A DNA stretch of 64,000 nucleotides from Ideonella aquatica (GTDB lineage: Bacteria; Pseudomonadota; Gammaproteobacteria; Burkholderiales; Burkholderiaceae_C). The stretch's first letter is position 1; the number at the start of each line of letters is the position of its first letter. Position numbers and translations under genes: made by a program. The stretch is taken from assembly GCF_018069755.1 (NCBI RefSeq), contig NZ_JAGQDE010000004.1, positions 62,001-126,000 of the forward strand, given 5' to 3'. Shown piece by piece: positions 9,282 to 16,559 of the stretch. Below the pieces are notes generated by a model, which made no database searches, was not told the DNA's origin, and worked only from the letters and a program-made list of their open reading frames with translations.

Positions 9282-10031
9282 ATGCCCGGCGACCGCTTCG
9301 ACCGCCTCGATGCCCTCAGGGGCGTGGCCATCGTCTGGATGGTGGCCTTCCATTTCGCCTACGACCTGAACCACTTCCGGCTGCTGGATCCGCCGCAGCG
9401 CTTTCTGGTCGATCCGTTCTGGACGCTGCAGCGCACCGCCATCGTCAGCCTGTTCCTGCTGTGCGCCGGCCTGGGGCAGGCGGTGGCGGTGCAGGCGGGG
9501 CAGTCGGCCAGCCGCTTCTGGCGCCGTTGGGCACAGGTGGCCGGCTGCGCGCTGCTGGTGTCGGCGGGCTCGGCACTGGTGTTTCCGCAGCGCTGGATCA
9601 GCTTTGGCGTGCTGCACGGCATCGCGGTGATGCTGGTGCTGGTGCGCCTGGGCGTGGCGCCGCGGCTGGGGGGCGAGCTGGCCTCGGCCCGAGCCCAGGG
9701 ACTGCTGTGGGGAGGGGGTGCGTTCGCGCTGCTGGCACCGCGCATGTGGCAGCACCCGCTGTTCGATCAGCGCTGGGGCTGGTGGACCGGCCTGGTGACG
9801 CGCCTGCCGGCGACCGAGGACTATGTGCCGGTGCTGCCCTGGCTGGGGGTGCTGCTCTGGGGACTGGCGATCGGCGGCTGGGTGCTGACGCGGCGGCGCC
9901 ACTGGCTGACCGGACCGCTGCCCCGCGCCCTGGGCGGCCTGGCCTGGCTGGGCGCGCGGCCCTTGCGCATCTACATGCTGCACCAGCCGATCCTGTTCGG
10001 GGCGCTGATGGCCTGGCAGGCGCTGCGCTGA
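9282..10031 (+). CDS. DUF1624 / heparan-alpha-glucosaminide N-acetyltransferase-like membrane protein
   Basis: A 249-residue integral membrane protein with about seven hydrophobic helices. The N-terminus RFDRLDALRGVAIVWMVAFH followed by FAYDLNHF matches the DUF1624 (HGSNAT catalytic-like) family, where this Asp-Ala-LRG-...-FH motif is conserved. The lysosomal relatives transfer acetyl groups across the membrane to sugars; bacterial members are largely uncharacterised, so acyl transfer is inference. Its stop is 7 nt from the stop of the convergent site-2 protease gene. Confidence 0.82.
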   Translation: MPGDRFDRLDALRGVAIVWMVAFHFAYDLNHFRLLDPPQRFLVDPFWTLQRTAIVSLFLLCAGLGQAVAVQAGQSASRFWRRWAQVAGCALLVSAGSALVFPQRWISFGVLHGIAVMLVLVRLGVAPRLGGELASARAQGLLWGGGAFALLAPRMWQHPLFDQRWGWWTGLVTRLPATEDYVPVLPWLGVLLWGLAIGGWVLTRRRHWLTGPLPRALGGLAWLGARPLRIYMLHQPILFGALMAWQALR

Positions 10032-10038
10032 GCGGGGT

Positions 10039-10767
10039 TCAGCGCGGGGCGGCCTGCCGCAGCGACTGCAGCATCTCGTGCACGTCGTGCGTCATCACGG
10101 CCAGAAAGCCCAGCAGCGCCAAGTAGTACAGGCTGTACTCGATCTTGGTGGCCAGCGGCACGGTGTAGTAGGTGTCGGCATGCTGACGACGCCAGCGCAG
10201 GGCCTGCCACACCTGCGGCGCCGCCAGCACCGCCACGATCAGCAGCATCGGGCTGGGCCGCCACCAGAACAGCGCCACCAGCACCGGCACGCCCAGCAGC
10301 CAGATGCGCGGCGACAGCACCGCGGTGATGCGGCCGCCATCGAAGGGCGACAGCGGAATCAGGTTGAAGAGGTTCAGGAAGAAGCCGGCATAGGCCACGG
10401 CCAGCAGCCAGGGCAGGTCGCCCTCGCCGCGGGCCAGCAGGTAGCACAGCACGGCGCCCACGGTGCCCAGCAGCGGCCCGCCCAGGCCGACGAAGGCCTC
10501 GGTCTCGGCGTTGTGCGGCCGCGCCTTCAGCTCCACCCAGGCGCCCACAAAGGGAATGAAGGTCGGCCAGCCCACGTCCAGGCCGCGGTGGCGCGCCGCC
10601 AGCAGATGACCCAGCTCGTGCACGAACAGCAGGGCGATGAAACCGGCGGCATAGCGCCAGCCATACACCAGCGCATACACGGCCAGCGACAGCAGCATCG
10701 AGCCGCCGCTCACCAGCAGTTTGCCCAGCTTGGCGCCGGACAGCAGCAGCAACAACAGCTTGATCAT
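10039..10767 (-). CDS. site-2 protease family zinc metalloprotease (M50)
   Basis: A 242-residue polytopic protein. VHELGHLLAARH has zinc ligands His50 and His54 with catalytic Glu51 inside a membrane helix, and NLIPLSPFDGGR supplies the third ligand, Asp143. Both are M50 (site-2 protease) signatures. It lacks the PDZ domain of RseP, so it is a minimal intramembrane protease. Family members cut transmembrane regulators or remnant peptides; its target is unknown. It begins 7 nt after the stop of the DUF2167 gene, so the two are probably translated from one mRNA. Confidence 0.92.
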   Translation of the reverse strand: MIKLLLLLLSGAKLGKLLVSGGSMLLSLAVYALVYGWRYAAGFIALLFVHELGHLLAARHRGLDVGWPTFIPFVGAWVELKARPHNAETEAFVGLGGPLLGTVGAVLCYLLARGEGDLPWLLAVAYAGFFLNLFNLIPLSPFDGGRITAVLSPRIWLLGVPVLVALFWWRPSPMLLIVAVLAAPQVWQALRWRRQHADTYYTVPLATKIEYSLYYLALLGFLAVMTHDVHEMLQSLRQAAPR

Positions 10768-10774
10768 GCCTGGT

Positions 10775-11704
10775 TCAACGGGCTGGCGGTTCGGCGCCCG
10801 GTGCGGGCTTGCGCTTGAGGCGTCGGGTCACCAGCGCGCCCAGGCCGGCCAGCGCCAGGATGCCCAGCTTGGCGAACTTGGCCAGAAAGGCGCCGGCCAG
10901 CGCCAGCAGGCCCAGCTTCTTCGCCCCCACGCCCAGCACCAGTGCGGCCAGGCCGTACTCGGCGACCTTGTCGGTACTGGCGTCGAAGTCGGCGTAGCGC
11001 TTGCCCTCGTCAAAGGACAGCGCCGCCAGCAGGGTCTGGCCGGCGCCCTGGTACTGCGGCAGGTCCTTCAGCCCGGTCACCAGGTTCATGCTGAAGTAGC
11101 CCTCGCGACCCAGCAGGTAGGTGTTGTAGTTGACACCCAGGTCGTCCTCGGCGGAGAGCCCCTTCTGGCGCGACTTCATGGCCCAGACCAGGCGGTGGGT
11201 GCTGGCGTCGTAGACCGGCGCCTGGGCCCAGCCCAGGATCTCCAGCGCGGGCGCCCCCAGCTTGACACGTTCCTCATTGCTGGCCTCGGTGCCCTCACGG
11301 TAGCTGGTGAGCAGCTCGTCGGCATTCCAGTCGCGGGCGTCGTCATCGCGGATGTAACCGGCGGGATCAAAGCGCACCGTCATGAACCAGTCGCTGCCAT
11401 CGTCCGGGAAGACCAGGCCCTGCAGGCGCGGGTCGTCGCCCGGGTTGCCCATGGCCTGCAGCAGCCGCGTGGCGTGCGGCTGGGGGATGAACAGCCGGCC
11501 GGCAGGCAGGGCCAGGTGGGCCTGGCCGGACAGGGCCACGCTGGACGGACCGGCCTGGGCCGCAGCCCGGGCAGCCTCCCAGGTCTGGCGTGCGCGCACC
11601 TGGGCGTCGTCGGCAGGCTGGGCGCTGGCGGCCCAGGACAGCAGAGCCAGCAGGCCCAGCGTGATCAGTTGGCACAGCGCGGCTGCGGCACTGCGTGGGT
11701 GCAT
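10775..11704 (-). CDS. DUF2167 domain protein, exported and membrane-anchored
   Basis: A 309-residue protein with an N-terminal signal sequence (hydrophobic residues 10-27, probable cleavage after ASA). An extracytoplasmic DUF2167 domain follows, and the C-terminal hydrophobic block AEYGLAALVLGVGAKKLGLL, then AFLAKFAKLG, ends in a Lys/Arg-rich tail. That arrangement is characteristic of DUF2167, whose function is unknown. A strong GGAGG Shine-Dalgarno precedes the ATG by 7-8 nt. It sits between the EcsC-like gene (39 nt upstream) and the site-2 protease (7 nt downstream). Its anchored topology would make it a conceivable protease substrate or partner; that is inference only. Confidence 0.85.
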   Translation of the reverse strand: MHPRSAAAALCQLITLGLLALLSWAASAQPADDAQVRARQTWEAARAAAQAGPSSVALSGQAHLALPAGRLFIPQPHATRLLQAMGNPGDDPRLQGLVFPDDGSDWFMTVRFDPAGYIRDDDARDWNADELLTSYREGTEASNEERVKLGAPALEILGWAQAPVYDASTHRLVWAMKSRQKGLSAEDDLGVNYNTYLLGREGYFSMNLVTGLKDLPQYQGAGQTLLAALSFDEGKRYADFDASTDKVAEYGLAALVLGVGAKKLGLLALAGAFLAKFAKLGILALAGLGALVTRRLKRKPAPGAEPPAR

Positions 11705-11743
11705 GGCGCATCTCCTCCCTGGTCGAGGAGGGCATTGTCCATG

Positions 11744-12340
11744 CTAGTCGGCGATCAACGGCCGGGCGTACAACGCCTGGGCGGTGCGGCCGACCTGGCG
11801 CGTGTCCCAGGCGGCCCAGGCGGCCATGCCAGCGGCGCCGGCCAGCGGCAGCCAGCGCGCCAGGCTGCGCCCGGCCACGCGCTTGGCGATGGACGCACCC
11901 ACCTTGGCGGCGGCCATGCGCAGCAGCTGGGCCGAGGCCACCTGGACCAGGCCGCGCTCGCCGGTCTGCACCAGCAACTGGCGCACGATGCGCGCGCCGG
12001 TGTGGTCGAACAGGCAGTACAGCAACTGCTCGGGCGAGGGCGGCGGGTGGCCGTGGACGGCGGCGATGTCGGCCACCAGCGCGCTTTGCAGGCGCCACAC
12101 CGTGGCCAGCTCAGGCAGCACCGTCAGCCAGCCGATCGGGCCCAGCGGCAGGGCGAGCGCGCCGGCAGCCATGGCGGATTTGCCGGCAGCGCGGCGGATC
12201 AGATCGTCGCAGGCGGCGGCCGGATCGGCGCGGCGGCGCAGGCGCGAGCGCGGCGCCTGGCCGATCACGCCGAGCACGGCGCTGCCCAGGGCGTCGGCGG
12301 GCTGGGACTCTGGTGTGGCGCGGGCGGCAGATCGGCTCAT
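11744..12340 (-). CDS. EcsC-like membrane-associated protein
   Basis: A 198-residue protein from the ATG at 12340; the frame is open further upstream but without a good start. AAGALALPLGPIGWLTVLPE followed by LATVWRLQSALVADIAAVHG (about residues 55-95) resembles the EcsC family pattern of a glycine-rich membrane hairpin followed by a helix ending in a tyrosine- or histidine-glycine turn. A second hydrophobic stretch (LPLAGAAGMAAWAAWDTRQVG) lies near the C-terminus. EcsC proteins have no settled function. First gene of the three-gene membrane operon and divergent from rlmB. Family assignment is moderate. Confidence 0.6.
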   Translation of the reverse strand: MSRSAARATPESQPADALGSAVLGVIGQAPRSRLRRRADPAAACDDLIRRAAGKSAMAAGALALPLGPIGWLTVLPELATVWRLQSALVADIAAVHGHPPPSPEQLLYCLFDHTGARIVRQLLVQTGERGLVQVASAQLLRMAAAKVGASIAKRVAGRSLARWLPLAGAAGMAAWAAWDTRQVGRTAQALYARPLIAD

Positions 12341-12423
12341 GGCGGGATGATGGGGGCAATTGGCCGGGATTCCAGCCCTGACCACCCTGTTAACCTGTCG
12401 GTTTTGCCGCCTTGGCCGCCGAC

Positions 12424-13164
12424 ATGTCCAGCAAGACCCTCTACGGCTTCCATGCCGTGACGGTGCGCCTGAAGACCGCACCCGAATCGATCGACGAGAT
12501 CCACCTTGACGCCACCCGGCGCGACGCGCGCATGCGCAGCTTCGCCGAGCGCGCCCGTGAGGCGGGCGTGCGGGTGGTGGAGAGCAACGACGAACAGCTC
12601 AGCCGTCTGGCGGCCTCGCCGCGCCACCAGGGCGTGGTGGCGCGGGTGCAGCCGCTCAGGCCCCGCCATTCGCTGGACGAGGTGATGGAGGAGGTCGAAG
12701 CCGCCGGCATCTCGCCGCTGCTGCTGGCGCTCGATGGCGTGACCGACCCGCACAACCTGGGCGCCTGCCTGCGCGTGGCCGATGGCGCCGGCGCGCACGC
12801 GGTGATCGCGCCCAAGGACCACGCGGTGGGCCTGAACGCGACGGTGGCCAAGGTGGCGTCCGGTGCCGCTGAGACCGTGCCCTACCTGATGGTCACCAAC
12901 CTGGCGCGCAGCCTGGCCGAGATGAAGGAGCGCGGCCTGCACATCATCGGCACCAGCGACGATGCCGAGCGCACGATCTACGACCTGGATCTGCGCGGCC
13001 CGGTCGCGCTGGTGCTGGGCGCCGAGGGCAAGGGCCTGCGGCAAATCACCCGCAAGACCTGCGACGAACTGGTCAGCATCCCGATGGCGGGCGCGGTCGA
13101 GAGCCTGAATGTCTCGGTGGCGGCCGGTGTCTGCCTGTACGAGGTGCTGCGCCAGCGGCGATGA
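12424..13164 (+). CDS. rlmB: 23S rRNA (guanosine-2251-2'-O)-methyltransferase RlmB
   Basis: A 246-residue SpoU/TrmH-family methyltransferase, close in length to E. coli RlmB (243), which methylates the ribose of G2251 in the peptidyl-transferase P-loop. An N-terminal substrate-binding domain starts SSKTLYGFHAV. The trefoil-knot SPOUT domain shows motif 1 DGVTDPHNLGACLRVADGAG, motif 2 VLGAEGKGL and motif 3 SIPMAGAVESLNVSVAAG, which bind S-adenosylmethionine. The ATG at 12424 aligns with RlmB starts; an in-frame TTG at 12412 is an alternative. It converges on the HDOD gene with 14 nt between stops. Confidence 0.95.
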   Translation: MSSKTLYGFHAVTVRLKTAPESIDEIHLDATRRDARMRSFAERAREAGVRVVESNDEQLSRLAASPRHQGVVARVQPLRPRHSLDEVMEEVEAAGISPLLLALDGVTDPHNLGACLRVADGAGAHAVIAPKDHAVGLNATVAKVASGAAETVPYLMVTNLARSLAEMKERGLHIIGTSDDAERTIYDLDLRGPVALVLGAEGKGLRQITRKTCDELVSIPMAGAVESLNVSVAAGVCLYEVLRQRR

Positions 13165-13178
13165 CGAGACCGGGCGTT

Positions 13179-14024
13179 TCAGGCCTGGCCGATCGCTGCC
13201 AGGCTGGTTGACAGGCGCAGCAGCAGGTCGCTGCGCTCCTCAGGCACGAAGCGCAGCGCCTGCCAGGTGCTCTCGGGCACCATGGCCATGGCCTGCTCGG
13301 GCGTCCAGCCGCGTTCGAGCGGACCGGTCAGCTGGTGGATCTGCGACAGCAGCATCGCCAGCCCGGGCGCCTGGGACTGCGCCTGCGCGGGCCCGCCGCG
13401 GTGGTGGTCGGCGATGGCCTCGACGATCGCGGGCGGGAAGTTCCAGCGCCGCGCCACGGCCGAGCCGACCTCGACATGGTCAGTGCCCAGCAGCGCGCGT
13501 TCGACCTGCCGCACCGGCTCGCCAGCGGCCGTGCGGCGCTCGACCTCGGCCACGATCTCCGGCACCAGCAGCACCAGCATCAGCTCGCCCAGGTCGTGCA
13601 GCAGACCGGCCAGGAAGGCCTCGCTCGGATCCAGGTCCAGGCGCGGGCCGATCGTCGAGGCTGCCATGGCCACGTTCATCGCGTGGCGCCAGAAGCCGTT
13701 GAGGTCGAAGCCGGGGCATTGCTCGGGGCGGATCGCCTGCTGCAGCGTGACCGCGGTCAGCAGGTGGTTCACCGTGCGCAGGCCCAGCAGCGTGACCGCG
13801 CCGCTGACCGACCCAATCCGGCCCGGCCGACCATAGAAGGGCGAATTGGCCAGGCGCAGGCAGCGCGCCGCCAGCGACGGATCACGCTCGATCAGCGCGA
13901 TGCAGCGCTCCATCGTCAGCCCGCCCTGGCGCAGCGCCTGCAGCACCTCGGCCAGCGCGGCCGGCAGCGGTGGCAGGTCGGCCAGGCGGCGGCTCAGGTC
14001 CGGCAGCTCGAGGGTGACATTCAT
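13179..14024 (-). CDS. HDOD domain signalling protein
   Basis: A 281-residue protein consisting of one HDOD domain (about residues 12-210), a relative of HD phosphohydrolases that usually lacks enzyme activity and works as a signalling module. Recognisable pieces are LPPLPAALAEVLQ, IERDPSLAARCLRLANSPFY, AVTLLGLRTVNHLLTAVTLQ, and AGLLHDLGELML. The last keeps an HD pair but not the full metal site. Its ATG overlaps the upstream stop by 4 nt (ATGA), so it is the last gene of a translationally coupled operon with a cyclic-di-GMP phosphodiesterase, a kinase and an HD-GYP regulator. That context implies a role in the same circuit. Confidence 0.9.
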   Translation of the reverse strand: MNVTLELPDLSRRLADLPPLPAALAEVLQALRQGGLTMERCIALIERDPSLAARCLRLANSPFYGRPGRIGSVSGAVTLLGLRTVNHLLTAVTLQQAIRPEQCPGFDLNGFWRHAMNVAMAASTIGPRLDLDPSEAFLAGLLHDLGELMLVLLVPEIVAEVERRTAAGEPVRQVERALLGTDHVEVGSAVARRWNFPPAIVEAIADHHRGGPAQAQSQAPGLAMLLSQIHQLTGPLERGWTPEQAMAMVPESTWQALRFVPEERSDLLLRLSTSLAAIGQA

Positions 14025-16555
14025 GCGGCATCCTTACAGCAGGGCAGCAGCACCAGCAGGTCGCCGCGGTTGAACTCGGCGCCGTCGATGTGCCGCAGCC
14101 AGCCGCGCCACTGCTGGTCGCCCAGCGTGACCAGGCCGGTGGCCTGGGCCGTTCGCAACTGGTTCAACACGGTCGCCAGCTCGGCGGCCGGCGGTTGGCC
14201 CAGCGATCCCAGCGCCTGCGGGAACAGCTCGCTGGCGCGCTCGTTCAGATAGGCCAGCGTGCCCTCCGGATCAATGCCCAGCACCGCGGCGGGCATTAGC
14301 TCCAGCAGGTCGCGCACGCCGCCGGCACCGGCCTCCACCAGCTCGGCCTGCTCGCGCTGCTGGGCCAGCAGCGAGGACATGCGGCGGTTCAGGCTGGCCT
14401 GCTCGATGCTGGCACGCGCCAGGGCCTGGGTGAGCCGGCGGTTCTCGTCGGCCAGCTCCTTCTGGCGGAAGGCCTGGGCGACGTGCTCGCGCAGGCGGTC
14501 GTCGTCCCAGGGCTTGGTCAGGAACTTGAAGACGGCGCCTTCATTGACCGCGTCGATGATGGTCTGCAGGTCGGTGAAGCCCGAGAGGGTCATGCGGATC
14601 GTGTCGGGCCAGAGCTCCTTGGCGCGGCGCAGAAAGTCCACGCCCGCCATGCCGGGCATGCGCTGGTCGGAGACGATGACGTCGACCTCGGTGGTGGCCA
14701 GCAGCGCCAGCGCTTGCTCGCCGCTGGTGGCGGTCAGCAGCTTGTAGCCGTCGCGGCGGAACAGGCGGCGCAGCGACGACAGGATGTTCTCCTCGTCATC
14801 GACCAGCAGCAGCGTGCGCGAACGCGTGCGGCTGCCGGCCAGCTCGGCCGGCAGCTGGCGGCGCGTGCGCAGCATCGTGGCCAGCGTGTCGGCGTCCACT
14901 GGCGGGCTGAAGAAATAGCCCTGGATGGCGTCGCAGCCGGCGCTGGCCAGCAGGCGCAGCTGCGCCTCGGTCTCGACGCCCTCGGCCAGCACACGAACCT
15001 TCAGGCCGTGCGCCAGGTTGATGATCGAGCGCACGACCGACGCCGCCTCCGCCGAGGTGGTGATGTCCTGGACGAAGCTGCGGTCGATCTTGAGCACATC
15101 GATCGGCAGCTGGCGCAGGCGGCTGAGGCTGGAGAAGCCCGTACCGAAGTCGTCCAGCGAAATCTCCAGCCCGCTGGCCTGCAGCGCGCCCAGCGTGGCC
15201 GCCACGCGGTCGCCGTCGTGCAGCAGGGCGCTTTCGGTCAGCTCCAGCCCCAGGTCCGAGGCTTGGGCGCCGCTGTCGTCCAGCGCGCTGCGCAAGCTGC
15301 GCGCCACATCGCCCACCTGGAACTGCACCGGCGAGAGGTTGATCGCGATGCGCGTGGCCGGCACGCCGGCGCGCCGCCAGGCCACGGCCTGCTGGCTGGC
15401 CTCGCGGATCACCCAGTCACCGATCGCCGCCACCAGGCCGGTGCGCTCGGCCACCGGGAGGAAGTCGCCCGGCGCCACGCTGCTGCCATCGGCACGGAAC
15501 CAGCGCAGCAGGGCCTCGACACCGTAGATCTCGCCGCCTTGCAGGCTGACCTGGGGTTGGTAGTGCAGGCGGAATTCGCCGTGCTCCAGGGCCTGGCGCA
15601 GCTCGTTCTCCAGCGCCAGGGCACGCAGGTTGCGCTCGTCCGCATCCAGGGTGTGGAAGGCGATGGGTGTGGCGGTGCCGGCGTCGGCGCGCGCGGCCTG
15701 GGCCGCTTCCAGCACGCGCGGGCCGGCCGGGCCGTCATCGGGGTAGGCGGCCACGCCGACACGGCAGTGCGGATGCACGTCCACGCGGCCCAGCCGGACC
15801 GGCTGCTGCAGCGCATCGATCAGGGCGCGGGCGCGGGCCTCGATGTCGGCGCGCACCAGGCCGCTGGGGTGGCGGATCACCAGCGCGAACTCGCTGCTGC
15901 CCATCTGGGCGACGAACTCGTCGCGTGAGCGAAAGGCGCGCAAGCGGGCAGCCAGTGCGCCGGCCAATGCATCGGCAGCGCCAAAGCCCATCGAGCTGGC
16001 CAGCTCGGCGATGCGCGGCACCTCGACCGACAGCACGCTGAAGCCGCGCTGGTCCCAGCCACTGGCGTTGACCGCCATGTCCAGCTTCTGCAGCAGCCAG
16101 GCGCGGTTGGGCAGGCCAGTGGTCTCGTTGGCGTGGGACAGCGCGTGCAGGCGCTCTTCGGCCTCGCGCTGGGCCGTGACATCGTGCAGCACCGCGAAAC
16201 CCGAGGGCCCCTGCGGCTCGGTGGCGGCATGGCGCAGCAAACCGCGGTGAAGCACCTGCAGCCGCCGGCCGTCGGCGGTCAGGACCGTGTGGCGCAGGTC
16301 GAAGACCGTGCCGGCTTGGGCATGGCGCCACAGGTGCGCCAGCAGCTTGCGCTCGGGCTCGGGCACCCAGGCCAGCGCCGCCAGCGCTTGGGCTGGTGAA
16401 TCGGCGGGCAGCCCCAGCAGGGTCAGCAGACCGGCCGAGGGCTGGACCAGCCAGTCGGGGCCGCTGACGACGAAGCTGCCCGCCTGGCACAGTGACTCGC
16501 ACTGGCGCAGCATCTCGGCCAGCGGCTCGGTGGGGGCAAGGGCGTTGGGCAGCAT
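14021..16555 (-). CDS. PAS-GGDEF(degenerate)-EAL-REC-PAS protein, predicted cyclic-di-GMP phosphodiesterase
   Basis: An 844-residue soluble protein with an unusual order. PAS lies at about 25-125; GGDEF at 139-300 with its signature degenerated to GSSEF (219-223), so no cyclase activity is expected. EAL at 312-563 retains GVEALLRW (Glu347), NLSPVQFQ, ELTESALL, DDFGTGFSSL and EGVET, so it should be an active phosphodiesterase. A receiver at 581-695 has Asp586/587, phospho-acceptor Asp630 in SDQRMPGMAG and Lys681 in KPWDDD. A coiled coil and a final PAS at 750-840 follow. Receivers normally sit at the N-terminus; here it follows EAL. The ATG at 16555 lies 4 nt after the kinase stop. The open frame upstream of it overlaps the kinase and is not used. 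Confidence 0.92.
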   Translation of the reverse strand: MLPNALAPTEPLAEMLRQCESLCQAGSFVVSGPDWLVQPSAGLLTLLGLPADSPAQALAALAWVPEPERKLLAHLWRHAQAGTVFDLRHTVLTADGRRLQVLHRGLLRHAATEPQGPSGFAVLHDVTAQREAEERLHALSHANETTGLPNRAWLLQKLDMAVNASGWDQRGFSVLSVEVPRIAELASSMGFGAADALAGALAARLRAFRSRDEFVAQMGSSEFALVIRHPSGLVRADIEARARALIDALQQPVRLGRVDVHPHCRVGVAAYPDDGPAGPRVLEAAQAARADAGTATPIAFHTLDADERNLRALALENELRQALEHGEFRLHYQPQVSLQGGEIYGVEALLRWFRADGSSVAPGDFLPVAERTGLVAAIGDWVIREASQQAVAWRRAGVPATRIAINLSPVQFQVGDVARSLRSALDDSGAQASDLGLELTESALLHDGDRVAATLGALQASGLEISLDDFGTGFSSLSRLRQLPIDVLKIDRSFVQDITTSAEAASVVRSIINLAHGLKVRVLAEGVETEAQLRLLASAGCDAIQGYFFSPPVDADTLATMLRTRRQLPAELAGSRTRSRTLLLVDDEENILSSLRRLFRRDGYKLLTATSGEQALALLATTEVDVIVSDQRMPGMAGVDFLRRAKELWPDTIRMTLSGFTDLQTIIDAVNEGAVFKFLTKPWDDDRLREHVAQAFRQKELADENRRLTQALARASIEQASLNRRMSSLLAQQREQAELVEAGAGGVRDLLELMPAAVLGIDPEGTLAYLNERASELFPQALGSLGQPPAAELATVLNQLRTAQATGLVTLGDQQWRGWLRHIDGAEFNRGDLLVLLPCCKDAA

Positions 16556-16559
16556 GGTG

